Shown piece by piece: positions 44,847 to 55,175 of a DNA stretch of 64,000 nt. Each line of letters opens with the position of its first letter. Position 1 is the stretch's first letter. Origin of the DNA: Amyloporia xantha (taxonomy: Eukaryota > Basidiomycota > Agaricomycetes > Polyporales > Adustoporiaceae); NCBI GenBank assembly GCA_036971615.1, contig JAYKKR010000033.1:284739-348738 (forward strand). The letters are read 5' to 3'. The translations under genes were made by a program, and so were the position numbers. The notes under the pieces are model-generated. The model was not told where the DNA came from, made no database searches, and was given only the letters and a program-made list of their open reading frames with translations.

Positions 44847-46008
44847 ATGCGCTCTTCCATTGTTCTCCCCATCGTTTTCGCTGCCGTCTCCGTAACTCCT
44901 GCCCTCGCCCGCCCGGTCGCAACGTACGTTCCAAATGATATCAACGATCGCATTTCAGATACTTACTACTTCCCTATCCTCCAGAATCACTGTGTCTGGC
45001 GATTCCGAGGCCATCAACTGGAAGAAAGTCGGGCACGTCGCGGAAGATGTTGCGTCCGGCCTCGGGACAGTTCTCAAGTTCCTCAAACGCGAGGACGAGC
45101 TTGTGGCTCGCACTATTGCTGTCGCATCTACGGATGGCAGTGCTGCGATCAACTGGAAGGAAATAGGACATGATGCCGAGGACGTCGTGTCGGGTCTTGG
45201 GACCGTCTTGAAGTTCCTCAAGCGCGAGGACCCCATGCTCGCGCGCGCCTTCGAGGACGAGCTTATGGCCCGTACTGCAGTTGTTCCCGCCGATGGTAGT
45301 GAGGCCATTAATTGGAAGAAGGTCGGACACGTCGCGGAAGATGTTGCTTCCGGGCTCGGCACCGTTCTCAAGTTCCTCAAGCGCGAGGACGAGTTGATGG
45401 CTCGCGCTGAGGCTCAGGCTGCAGGGGATGTTATAGGCAGTGAGGCGATCAATTGGAAGAAGGTCGGACACGTCGCCGAGGACGTCGCATCAGGTCTTGG
45501 GACCGTGTTGAAGTTCCTCAAACGCGAGGACCCTCTGCTCGCACGTGCATTCGAGGATGAGCTCATGGCTCGCGCCGTCTCTGCACCGGTAGATGGCAGC
45601 GAGGCTATCAACTGGAAGAAGGTTGGCCACGTCGCAGAGGATGTCGCTTCCGGACTCGGGACGGTCCTCAAGTTCCTTAAACGTGAGGACGAGCTCATGG
45701 CCCGCGCCGATGCGGCTGCAGCTACGGCTACGGGTAGTGAGGCGATCAACTGGAAGAAGGTGGGACACGTCGCGGAGGATGTCGCGTCCGGTCTTGGCAC
45801 CGTGCTCAAGTTCCTCAAGCGCGAGGACCCACTCCTTGCGCGCGCATTCGAGGACGAGCTGATGGCTCGTGCGGTTGTACCGGCGGACGGAAGCGAGGCT
45901 ATCAACTGGAAGAAGGTAGGCCACGATGCGGAGGATGTCGCATCCGGCCTCGCAACTGTTTTGAAGTTCCTGCGCCGGGATGGGATGGGATTGGATGAAC
46001 TTGACTAG
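44847..46008 (+). CDS. Secreted KEX2-processed repeat-peptide precursor (seven repeats)
   Basis: Two exons, 44847-44923 and 44985-46008 (61-nt intron), 366 residues. Signal peptide MRSSIVLPIVFAAVSVTPALA, likely cleaved after ALA. Seven tandem units follow, each with a 29-residue core that begins SEAINWKK, continues VGHVAEDVASGL and ends VLKFLKR (LRR in the last). Every core ends in a dibasic site, the signal for the Golgi protease Kex2. Linkers start ED and contain DEL-AR-type motifs, alternating short (16-18) and long (23-24). The core has hydrophobic residues every 3-4 positions, so an amphipathic helix is expected. Five cores are identical in protein but differ at silent sites. The architecture is that of KEX2-processed repeat proteins, which include pheromones, repellents and peptide toxins; which role applies is unknown. 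The exon join AC/A ATC restores the frame. Confidence 0.9.
45004..45978 (+). repeat. Seven coding repeats (87-nt cores)
   Basis: Cores begin at 45004, 45139, 45298, 45439, 45598, 45736 and 45892; unit lengths are 45, 53, 47, 53, 46 and 52 codons, then the tail. Cores 1, 3, 4, 5 and 6 encode the same 29 residues. Core 2 (SAAINWKEIGHDAEDVVS) and core 7 (HDAEDVAS, LATVLKFLRR) differ slightly. Confidence 0.95.
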
Positions 46009-46815
46009 ATTTGGATGTGGTGGGCACGGGACGCTTTGTGACGATTTTACGATGATTGTTAGTGTACTTCTTGTAGGGTAATGGCTGTAGGATCGAACTT
46101 CTAAATGTGATTGCTCTGGCTGGGAGCTCAAATGTCTTTCTGAGTGAACTCTTATGAATTGTGGTTGTCGCCCCTGAAGTGCCACGCATATAGTGGTAGA
46201 TGGGACACGGCTTCGAATGGAAATGAATAGCTGTACGACAGGTGTAATGGAAAGAGGATGGATGAATAGAAATTGACTTGCGTAACATTGCATACGGTCA
46301 TGGACTTGAAAGGGAATGGTAGCGGGCGCTACCCACTGTTTAGCAGTTTGTTCATGGGCAGTGTCGAGTTTATACAGTTCACGGCATCTATATCACAAGA
46401 ACTGCAAGTGGACAGCCAGCAGACGAAAATTTTGGTATACTTACCTATGCAATATGCTGCTCTACGCTCGCAATCTGACCGACCGGACGTTTAGGATGGG
46501 GATCATGCTCCGCATTCCCGTATTCTGTCAAGGCGCAGCAGTCGTATATACAGAAATGTGGGCCTTTCAAATGTTCCTCACGCTCTAACCACTTCCAGGG
46601 GAAAAGTGGCTCCTTTCCGTCTGTAGGACTCTGATCTAGGTTGTTTCGCACAGCCGATTTCTCAGTACGCATTAAGTCGAAATGACGTCAATATTCACAA
46701 AGGAATAACTTACGAAACATTTTCACACTGATGTAGCCAAGGTAACAATACCAGTACTAGAGGATGAGGCTGTAGCTAATGTGCTCGACAGTCCGCTCGA
46801 GGAACTGGCAGCAAT
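46009..46815. other. Intergenic region downstream of the repeat-peptide gene
   Basis: No gene seen. It contains the 3' end of the repeat-peptide gene and short unsupported frames. Confidence 0.5.
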
Positions 46816-47400
46816 TCAGGAATGCCCGAAATGGGGCACCACTTCTGCCAGACTCCTCGGTAACTCCAGTAGCTCCCTATTCTCCGAGGCCATAGCATCA
46901 AACTTCTCGCCGTCTACTTTGCCAATGAACGGCAAATAGTCAATCTCGCAGACAGTTCCGCCCTCCGGCAGCGTCCCGTCTTCGAAGTAGAAGTAGGCAC
47001 GAAGGTGTTCCGCAGTGTACAGCGACGGCGCAGGAATGGAAAAGTGTCCGTACGCGTTTTGCATCAGAAGGCCAGAGCTGCGGTATCGCGCATGCACACG
47101 GCGTGCATCATCGAGTGAACAGACCGTATCGTACATCGACGACAGGACCAGAATGGGGTGGGGGACGTGCTCTCCGCCGTCAAGGGACCCGTGTACCGCC
47201 ATTTCGGCCGAATGCGCCAATCGGCACATCTCAAGTACAGCATGCCCCAAATCGGCGCGGCGGAGGAAGAGATGTCGCTGACGTCGGTGAACCACTCGCG
47301 GTACCCCTCTGGTCAGTACGCGAGAGGCGGGCCGTCGCCGCATGTGATCGCGTAAAATGCCTCGGTCTGCACAAGCCACGACGAGACTGCTCCATAAATC
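46816..47400 (-). pseudogene. TAP-like serine hydrolase, 3' fragment
   Basis: Minus-strand remnant of a tripeptidyl-aminopeptidase-like (S33 type) alpha/beta hydrolase. Pieces: TEAFYAITCGDGPPLAY then TGA (47315-47313); YREWFTDVSDISS and WGMLYLRCADWRIRPKWRY; a frame change near 47160; HPILVLSSMYDTVCSLDDAR (catalytic Asp region), LLMQNAYGHFSI (catalytic His) and GTVCEIDYLPF. The nucleophile Ser part is absent. The left end is complete to the stop. On its upstream side the sequence switches abruptly, at about 47395, to the duplicated F-box unit downstream region, so the fragment was joined by rearrangement. Confidence 0.82.
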
Positions 47401-47726
47401 CATATGCAGAAATGTACGCAAGGCGGATGATGGTTCTCCACCGCGCGGTTCTCCTCCTGGGGAAGTATTGCCGTTCGCCGGCTCGACAAACCAGGACAGT
47501 GTCGAGCGGACCGCTGAGCGTTGCCACGGGATTTCATCTGCAATGCGTGCATGCTTTAAGTAATGCAGGGAGCTCGTGAACGGATTGACCTGATCGGTTG
47601 TCAAAGATCTGAAAAGAAGAACAGAGCGCGAGAGCGGAATGGCTGAGAAATGATCAGAAGTGGTATGCAAATGCGGAGGGACTGCGAAACTAGAGGACCA
47701 CGCCTCCCGGGACGCCTGGGGTATGT
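47395..47726 (-). repeat. Truncated downstream part of F-box unit 4
   Basis: Matches 12967-13300 of unit 1 on the opposite strand (GTCGAGCCGGCGAACGG, then CTCCCTGCATTACTT-like sequence), then breaks off at the hydrolase fragment. Confidence 0.65.
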
Positions 47727-49087
47727 TTACGAAAGGGATTGTAGGGCACCAACCTCCTCGTTCGGTGTAGAAATCTGCGGGAGAGAAGGTGTGACCGGAT
47801 CCCGGTCAACTTGCAATCTGGCAGGGATGGAATGCAAACTGTAAGTCGGCCAGATCAATGCTATGAGAATAGAAAACTCACCGCAAAATCTCTCTCTCAC
47901 ACAGCCGAGGCAAATGGGACATCAACTGTGACCCCAATTCTCGTGCATGAGCTCCGTGTACAAGACCGGGAAAACGGTGCAAATCAAGTGTAATGTTTTG
48001 AAGGTTTGAAAAGGTAGGCAGAGAAGATAGAGCATCGTCCAGTCGGGCACAGCAGTTCTGACCAATTCTCGCCACAGCTGTATCCACTAGCGAGAACCAA
48101 GCTGGAAAGAAATGTATCTTCACTGTCTTGATGATACCGGATGTGACTTGATAGAGACACCGAAATAGCCAGTCATAGTTGGTACTTTCGTAGACATCGC
48201 GCAGATGCAGCTCGAGCATTTCAAGTCTTGAACAAGATCCAAGGCTCAGAAAGGCTGTGTGAGGAAATGAATCAGAGATGAACATTGTGCCATTAATAGA
48301 AGGATATGGACGCACAGCATTCTACGATCCGATCAGTTATGTGTCCCACACCGAAGCTCAAAATCAAGCTATTGAGTGATGCGCCCGCAGCGTCCACCAA
48401 CGCCTGAGCACGTAAAGGAGGTTCAATTTGATGATACCGAAAATGCAGTTCATGCAAGCGGGAAACGACACCAGCAACAAGCAAAAGATTCGCAATGTCA
48501 GAGACTCCACTGCCGTATAAGTACAACGATGATAGCCCTTCTGGCCACTTCGCAAGTGCCGGACGAGCAGCCCCATACTCCAGGAAGGACAGATCGCGGC
48601 AGTGGAGCTGTTTGAGATTTGGGAAACAGCAGATGAGCTGACGTAGCGTGGTGATTGTCGGGAAGCTGACATTGGAAAGGCTGAGGGTCGTGTTGGTGGA
48701 GAAAGCGGAGAGATGGAGGAAGACGAGTGGCGCCATGTCACAAGCACGCCATTCAGCATTTGTTATCGACAGCTTCTGCACCCGCGTCCATCGGCCTGCT
48801 AGCATCGCAGCGAGGGTGCTCAGATACGGGATCGGCTTAGGTATGTCAAACATGCCGGAAAATCCAATCACAAACACAATCGATGGCCCTTTCCAAAGAT
48901 TTCCAGTATACTGTGCGGCCTGCACAACACCGTGTCGACTGGAGAATGTCATCTTGCTGGGCAGGTTATGCCGGCTTCTAGGTTCCCACGACTTGCAGAC
49001 CAGCATGCAGGTCACCAGAGTAATGTAGTCGTTTTCTAGGCAATCAATGATGGAGTCCTAAACCTCTGGAAGAAGGACTGGCATCAT
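47727..49087 (-). pseudogene. F-box/LRR-like gene copy 4, nonsense codon in the F-box
   Basis: Exons 49087-48316, 48254-47882 and 47838-47727, with the same exon 2 and exon 3 lengths as copy 1 (373 and 112 nt). The only clear lesion is TAG at 49059-49057 where other copies have TGG, in LPPEVWDSIIDCL. All later sequence is open (TLVTCMLVCKSW, ITTLRQLICCFPNLKQL, ending NEEVGALQSLS). Initiation at a downstream Met would give a protein without the F-box start. Otherwise as copy 3. Confidence 0.86.
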
Positions 49088-49485
49088 GACGACTGCCGAT
49101 TTGACCGGTGGCGCGAGACCCGAGCGGACAGATGAGGACGAGCGAGGACCTACATGATCTCCATTGAAGTCGATCGAGCGATAGGTAAGCAGGTCGGACT
49201 CACAGTGGATAGCAGGCAGTCTTCGGAGTAAGTGCCCGTGGTTGTAACGTACTGCGCGGCGATCCTGAATCAGCGTGCGGAGATCGTTCGCTAGCGGTGG
49301 CAACGGCGGCGGAAGGTATGAACAAGTAAAGGCCGGTGCGTCTCAAAAGGAAACCGTAAGCTGGACAGAATATGTGGCGGGCAACCCTAGATGAGGGTGG
49401 AGGGTGAGATGTGGGCCGAGAATACGGTGCATGTACGATAGCCCTATGTATTAGTAGTATGCACAGGATGTGCCACTTCGAGACG

Positions 49486-49495
49486 GCCTCGAGGC
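49486..49495. promoter_or_regulatory. GCCTCGAGGC palindrome upstream of F-box copy 4
   Basis: Core of the palindrome seen at copies 2 and 3, about 400 bp before the ATG of copy 4. Confidence 0.42.
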
Positions 49496-49499
49496 AAGA

Positions 49500-51009
49500 G
49501 CGCACAGGGGCCGTCCGGGGATCTGTACTCGTTGATCGGGCCTATCAAGACACAGCCTCAGCACTCAGTCTCCGCGACTCCGTGGTCGTTAATCAGGAGA
49601 GGCGCGGTATTGAATTCTGCATCCGCCATGCCCACGTAGCTGTGAACTGAGGGACGTCCAAGCATGAGCAGCGATGGGGGAGTCGAACGTTCTGGCATAA
49701 ATGTCGTAGGACGGTCGAGAGCGCGAATTCTGGTGATAAACCAGACCAAGCTCGGGCGCCACTTCACCCAGGCTAAGACCGGACAAGCGTTCGAAGCTGC
49801 GTACCCTTCGAACGAGTCCCATCACAATGATCGGTCGTCCCCGGTAGAACTGTTGTTGCATGTCCAACATTCAAAGCTTGTCGTATATGTCGCGAGGCAC
49901 GGGAAGAATGGCAATCAAATTAGCGACAGACATGAGAAAAGCGCAGAGCGACTACCGCGCGCGGCGATATGCGGGATGATGGGATTGGAATGCGAGTTAG
50001 CTCATGCAGACCGTCAGCACTTCACGGTGGAGTGACCGCAGAAGGGAGTGCGCAGATCGTGAGTTGAGTGCTATGCGACAGACGTAGGCTTATGATCGGC
50101 CAGGTAGTGTGATCAGAGTGACGCATGAACAGGCAGAGCTAAGAGTACGAGTTTGGGTTCGATTAAAAAAGAATAGACTGCATAAGTCGCTTCATGTACG
50201 ACATGACATGGGGACACCAAGTTGAGTAGGGGAGAAACAGCACGTCTGTGTATCGCAATCTCCTGGCCTCTGGAGGATTATCTTAAGTCCCGGACAATGG
50301 AACATCACGACAAGGAGGTTCCACAAATCATGACAAGAGGAGATGCTGAATATGTAAGGCTAGGTCGATGACATACCAGATGGTTTCACCATGCGACGGC
50401 TATTTCAAAGTTGTAGATATGACCAACCGACAGGCTGGTCTAGCAGTAGTCGTGCTATGGCGCAGACGGCCGGAGGCAAGAGTTGAAGAGCGATACCCCA
50501 ATTGTGAAAGCCAGATAGACTGACGGCAGCATAGGTAATCTAGAGCGGTAGTCTATATGAGCGAATACGAGCGAGCTTGAGAGCTAGCGCTGCGGCAGGA
50601 GAGATGGCAGATAGAACGGCGGTGTCGGGTTTGCAAGACGCGAGAACGGTAAAACGATTCAGGTCCAAGTCCGAGGCGTGCATACGAGCCAGGGATGATG
50701 AAGCTGACGAGTCGGAAGACTTACAGTGTTATGAGGGGCTGGGCGGGAGTGACCAGTGGCGTCGGCCAACGCCCACGACGACCGACGCCCGTCGGCGGGG
50801 CACGTGATCCCCGATCGCCCAACGTTGACGTTCAAGTTCGCGTCGGGAGGCTTTCGTCAAGACGCGCCTGAGTCGAGACGGTCCTCTGCCTCTCCCAGGC
50901 CGTGCGCGGTGCCAGTGTCGACAAGTCACTAGTCAGCACCACTGGCCTTACACACAGCAAACCCCCTCAACTCCGTCTAACATCCGCTCACTGCAATTAG
51001 CCAACCCGC
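49500..51009. other. Intergenic region between F-box units 4 and 5
   Basis: The first 150 bp are the conserved F-box upstream block (GGCTGTGTCTTGATAGGC on the minus strand). A 123-codon frame at 49664-50035 plus has no paralog or domain. 50760-50830 holds the CACGTG block also found at 56530-56590. Confidence 0.5.
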
Positions 51010-52822
51010 TGCGTCTTTGTCAACAATATGCGGCTCTCGCTTTTGCAGCGTCGCTTGTACTAGTCGTCCAACAAGGACTCGACCTGATGATTATCCCTAC
51101 GGTTATCGCACTCGTACTCGAACAAGGTGCTCCATCAGACACTCTGCTAGGAACACAGAGGCAGCTCGTTCAACGTTGTCGCACCGAACGCTGCGAAGCC
51201 GTCCACTTTCTTTAGCCGAACAGGGATTGTTACCATCTCCCTCATCCCCTTGTTGGTGCGGTGATCCACGTTTACGATCCGTGCAATCCACCATACAACC
51301 ACTCCATTCACTCGCAGGTACGTCTACTCTTTCGGGCATATGATCATTGATATAGCACACATGACGAATGCCCCGAAGGAGGGCCGCTCTTCCAGAAGAC
51401 ATCACGTTCGGAAAGAGTGAACTGTGATCATACACACACCGTGGTCACAGTGTTGTATCGGACATCACTGGGCTCAATGTAAGATATATCAGTAACAAGA
51501 TCTCAGGTGTTCTGCGTTACAAGTTGCACCCACAGTATATGTCTTGATCTCGGTGAGAGTTTGCTCCTGCCGTCATATCCCCACTCCTCAAGTTTTCAAA
51601 TACTACGATCTATAGCAGAGGAAGACTCGCACGAGAGCGTGGGTTTCCCTACAATCCGCCACATTTACATATGAGTTGCTCAGCTCGCGTTGCTCATCTT
51701 GTTTGTCGTCCGCCAGGTCAGCGACTCCGGAGTCCTGGGATCGCGCGCACTCATCTTTATGTTTACCTACACTTTACTCTGCTATTCCCTGGCACAGCGC
51801 GCTTTCGCCACCGCAGTGCTGCATCCGATCCAGACCCTGACATTCTATGCATCCTTCCATATCCATCCCTGTTGCACCTCTCATATTACTGTGCTTGATT
51901 CGCCTGTCTCGATGACGGGAGATGGACCTCGTAGTAGCTGCCCTGATTGCTGCTAGATGACGAGCATTAGATCCTTCAGCCGTCCGCTAGGCCCCTTCTT
52001 GTCGCAGACTATCCCCGCAATTGAGGTGCTTGTTATCATTTCTCTTGCCGTCTCTTCTGCAAGAGCTGCCAACTTCTTATCGGTCGCAGCCTGCTTACGT
52101 ATGTCTAACGTGCCGACATTCCTTTAAGGATCTTTCGGATCAGGGCTCTAGGCAGGACAGACACAAACTCCATGAAATGACTCGCAGGAGCGAGTCTGCG
52201 CATACTCGAGTGAAAATTGTGATATACATACATTCTGAATCGGACAGTGTATCGTACTTGTACATAACGGAAGATTGCCAACGGGGAAACGCAAAACAAA
52301 CGATATTGGAAGACGGAAACTATGTCAGAAGTAACTAGACACCCGAATAGACACATGGGGAACGAGTCTCACTGGAAACGGAGCTTTATACTGTACAGAA
52401 GAACTGCTGAACGAGAATAGATCAATGAGGGGAGGCAAACATACAGAGCCAGCGGACGTGCACAAGACGACAAGTTCCTTTTGTAGAAAAGCAGGGATGA
52501 TGGCCATTGCGATCTCTACCGCACAGTTTCCCTACTGGAGGAGTATTGCTGATCGCTAGCTCGACGAGCATGGACCGTGTCGAGAAGATTTGTTGAGCAT
52601 TGTTACGTCATTCCATCTGGAATCCGTGCATGTTATAGATGGAAGTGACGCAGGGTGCTCGTGAACGGATCCGGATAGGACTGATCGGCTGTCGAAGACG
52701 TGAAGTGAAAAGAGAAACAGAGGGCGATGGCGGGACGGCTGAGAAACGAAGCGATCGGAAATGATGTACGGGGACTCTAAGTGGATCAACCAGAGGATCA
52801 CACCTCCAGGTCTGGGATATGA
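51010..52822. repeat. Downstream part of F-box unit 5
   Basis: Reverse-orientation counterpart of 12967-14580. 51100-51480 corresponds to the CPLC region (ACACTCTGCTAGGAACACAG is shared with 59659-59678), here frame-broken. 51700-51960 corresponds to 13930-14130, and 52090-52600 to 13200-13760. No intact gene. Confidence 0.65.
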
Positions 52823-54188
52823 TCACGAAACGGATTGTAGAGCATCGACCTGCTCGTTTGGTCCAGAAATCTGTGGAATAGGTGTGACCGGAACTTCGTC
52901 AATTTCCAGCCTGGCAGGGATGGAATGCAAACTGTAAATCAGCTAGATCAATGCTATGAGGATTGAAAACGCACCGCAAAATGCCTCGCTCACACAGCCG
53001 AGGCATGTGGGACGTTACCTGCGGCCACAATTCCCGTGCCTGAGCTTTGTGTATAGGACTAAACCGAAAGTCCAAATTAAGTATAACCTCTTGAAGGTTT
53101 GAAAAAGTAGGGAGAGAAGACAGAACGTCATCCAGCCGGGCACAGCAGTCTGATCCAATTCTTGCCACAGTCGTATCCGCCGGTGAGTCATATTTCATAC
53201 GAAGCCAATCACCACTGTCTTGATGGTATCGGATGTGACTTGAGAGAGACACTGAAATAGCGAGTCATAATTAGTACTTTCGCAGGTGTTCCATTGAAAC
53301 AGGATGAGCTCTTGAAGTCTTGAACTAGGAACAAGGCTGAGACAGACTGCATGAGGAAGTAAATCAGGGATCAACATCGTTCCGTCAATAGAAGGATAGG
53401 GACGCACAGCGTTCTGCGCTTTCAGCAATCCGATCTTTTACGCGTCCCATACCAAAGTGCAAACCCAATGTATTCAGTGATGTGCCCGCAGCATCCACCA
53501 ATGCCTGAGCATGTATGGGAGGTTCAATATGATCATAGTCCAAACCCAGTTCATGCAAGCGGGGAACGACACCAGCAGCGAGCAAGAGGTTCGCAATGCC
53601 AGTCATTGAGGCACCACTGCCTAACAGTCCCAACGTCAATATTCCCTCTGGCCACTTCGCAAATGCCGGACGAGCAGCCCCATGCTCCGGGAAGGACAGA
53701 TCCCTGCAGTCGAGCTGTTTGAGATTTGGGAAACAGCAGATGAGCCGACGTAGCGTGGTGATCGACGGGAAGCTGATATCACTGAGCAAGAGGCGTGTGA
53801 TTGTAGAGAAGGCCGAGAGATAGAGGAATATGCGCGGTGCCATGTCGCAAGCACGCCATTCAGCATGCGATATCCACAGCTGATTCACCCGCGTCCATCG
53901 GCCTGCTAGCATCATGGCAAACATATTCAAATGAGGGATCGGCTTCTTGCCATCAATTGTGCCGCCATTTACAGACACAATCGATGGCCCCTTCCACAGA
54001 TTTCGAATATCCTGTGCGGCCTGCACAACCTCGTCTCGGTTGTCGAAGGTCATCTCGCTGGGCAGGTTATGCCGGCTTCTGGGTCCCCACGACTTGCAGA
54101 CCAGCATGCAGGTCACCAGCGTACTGTAGTCGTTCTCTAGGCAATCAATGATGGAGTCCCAAACCTCTGGAGGAAGGACTGGCATCAT
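52823..54188 (-). pseudogene. F-box/LRR-like gene copy 5, one-base deletion in exon 2
   Basis: Exons 54188-53408, 53346-52975 and 52931-52823. Exon 1 is perfect (LPPEVWDSIIDCLENDYST, ITTLRRLICCFPNLKQL). Exon 2 is 372 nt against 373 in copies 1, 2 and 4. The frame breaks near 53185, after DTIKTVVIGF, where copy 6 has one more base before MKYDSPADT. Downstream sequence is then open again to NEQVDALQSVS. A single sequencing error would restore it, so the pseudogene call is provisional. Confidence 0.83.
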
Positions 54189-54575
54189 GACGACTGCCGA
54201 TTTGACCGGTGGCGCGAGACCCGAGTGGACAGATGAGGACGACGAGAATCTACATGATCTCTATTGAAGTCGATCGAGCGATAGGTAAGCAGGTCGGACT
54301 CACAGTGGATAGCAGGCAGCCTTCGGACTAAGTGCCCGTGGTCGTAACGCACTGCGCGGGCGATCCTGAATCTGCGTGCGGAGATCGTTCGCTAGCAATG
54401 GCAACGGCGGCGGGAGGTGGAGGGAAGGAAACGCGGATGTGTCTCAAAGGGAGACCGCAAGGTAGACGGAGAGTGAAGCGTGCGAACCGAGATGAGGGCG
54501 GAGGGCGAGATGTGGGCAGAGAAGACGGTGTATATATGACAGGTCTATGTATTAGTAGTATGCACAGGATGTGCC

Positions 54576-54585
54576 GCCTCGAGGC
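54576..54585. promoter_or_regulatory. GCCTCGAGGC palindrome upstream of F-box copy 5
   Basis: Same core as at copies 2, 3 and 4; 388 bp before the ATG. Confidence 0.42.
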
Positions 54586-54962
54586 AATGAGAATAGGAAT
54601 TGTACTCCTCGATCGAGTCCATCAAGATACAGCCTCAGCGCTCAGCGCTCAACCTCTTTGCCTGTGAAATTCCGTGAATAAGCATCATCCCGACGTCATA
54701 TTCGGAAGCTGCGCTGTTCATGTGTAGTCGTCAACACGCTCGTCTAGAAGCATCAAAGAACCCGGATCCTTGGGTGAATGTGGCATAGATGTATGTATTC
54801 TTGCCCTACACGTCCGGCCCCGCGCCTCCGTGGTCGTCAGTTATGAGAGGCACGATATTGGATTCTGCACATGTCCGACCGCTTACATAGTGTCGCGTCC
54901 TGCTCATGACAAAGAGCTCTCGCTGCAATGACCATAGCTGCCTGCCCTTTGGCTACTGAAAT

Positions 54963-55175
54963 ATGTGTATGGCCACTGCAGACTCCGCCTCATCTAGTGA
55001 CCAATGGAGGTCTGTCTTTGAACGTTCGTCTTCCAACTCTAAGAGCGCTCACATTAACGCAATGTGGACACGACGTTATGGTGGGACATCGATATCGGGG
55101 GTGCCTACTCGGGCGGCCATTGTGCATTGGTATCGTGTACCTTGGCCTTGCACCCCTCATTTTCTGTCACAGTGA
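54963..55175 (+). CDS. Putative gene divergent from F-box copy 5 (RYGGT motif)
   Basis: 70 codons with SDQWRSVFERSSSNSKS, RRYGGTSISG and AAIVHWYRVP, matching the frame at 20304-20690. A later shared block at 55740-55830 (SFMYVRCRISGMQSLLYMP) may be another exon. Unknown function. Confidence 0.38.
   Translation: MCMATADSASSSDQWRSVFERSSSNSKSAHINAMWTRRYGGTSISGVPTRAAIVHWYRVPWPCTPHFLSQ

Noticed and set aside
44727..45173. 148-codon unspliced frame at the start of the repeat-peptide gene
   Set aside because: It reads through the 61-nt intron into a wrong frame of the repeats; splicing at 44924-44984 gives the repeat frame.
45004..45978. The tandem array as a CRISPR array or minisatellite
   Set aside because: Units are coding, in frame, of variable spacing, with silent-site divergence; the organism is a eukaryote.
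45490..46293. Minus-strand frames across the repeat-peptide gene (267 and 163 codons)
   Set aside because: Antisense shadows of the tandem repeats; the plus strand has a signal peptide, an intron and silent-site divergence.
46816..47670. A single 284-codon protein over the hydrolase fragment
   Set aside because: Its first 90 codons are duplicated F-box unit sequence and the middle is an out-of-frame reading of the hydrolase; only the C-terminal part is a real protein frame.
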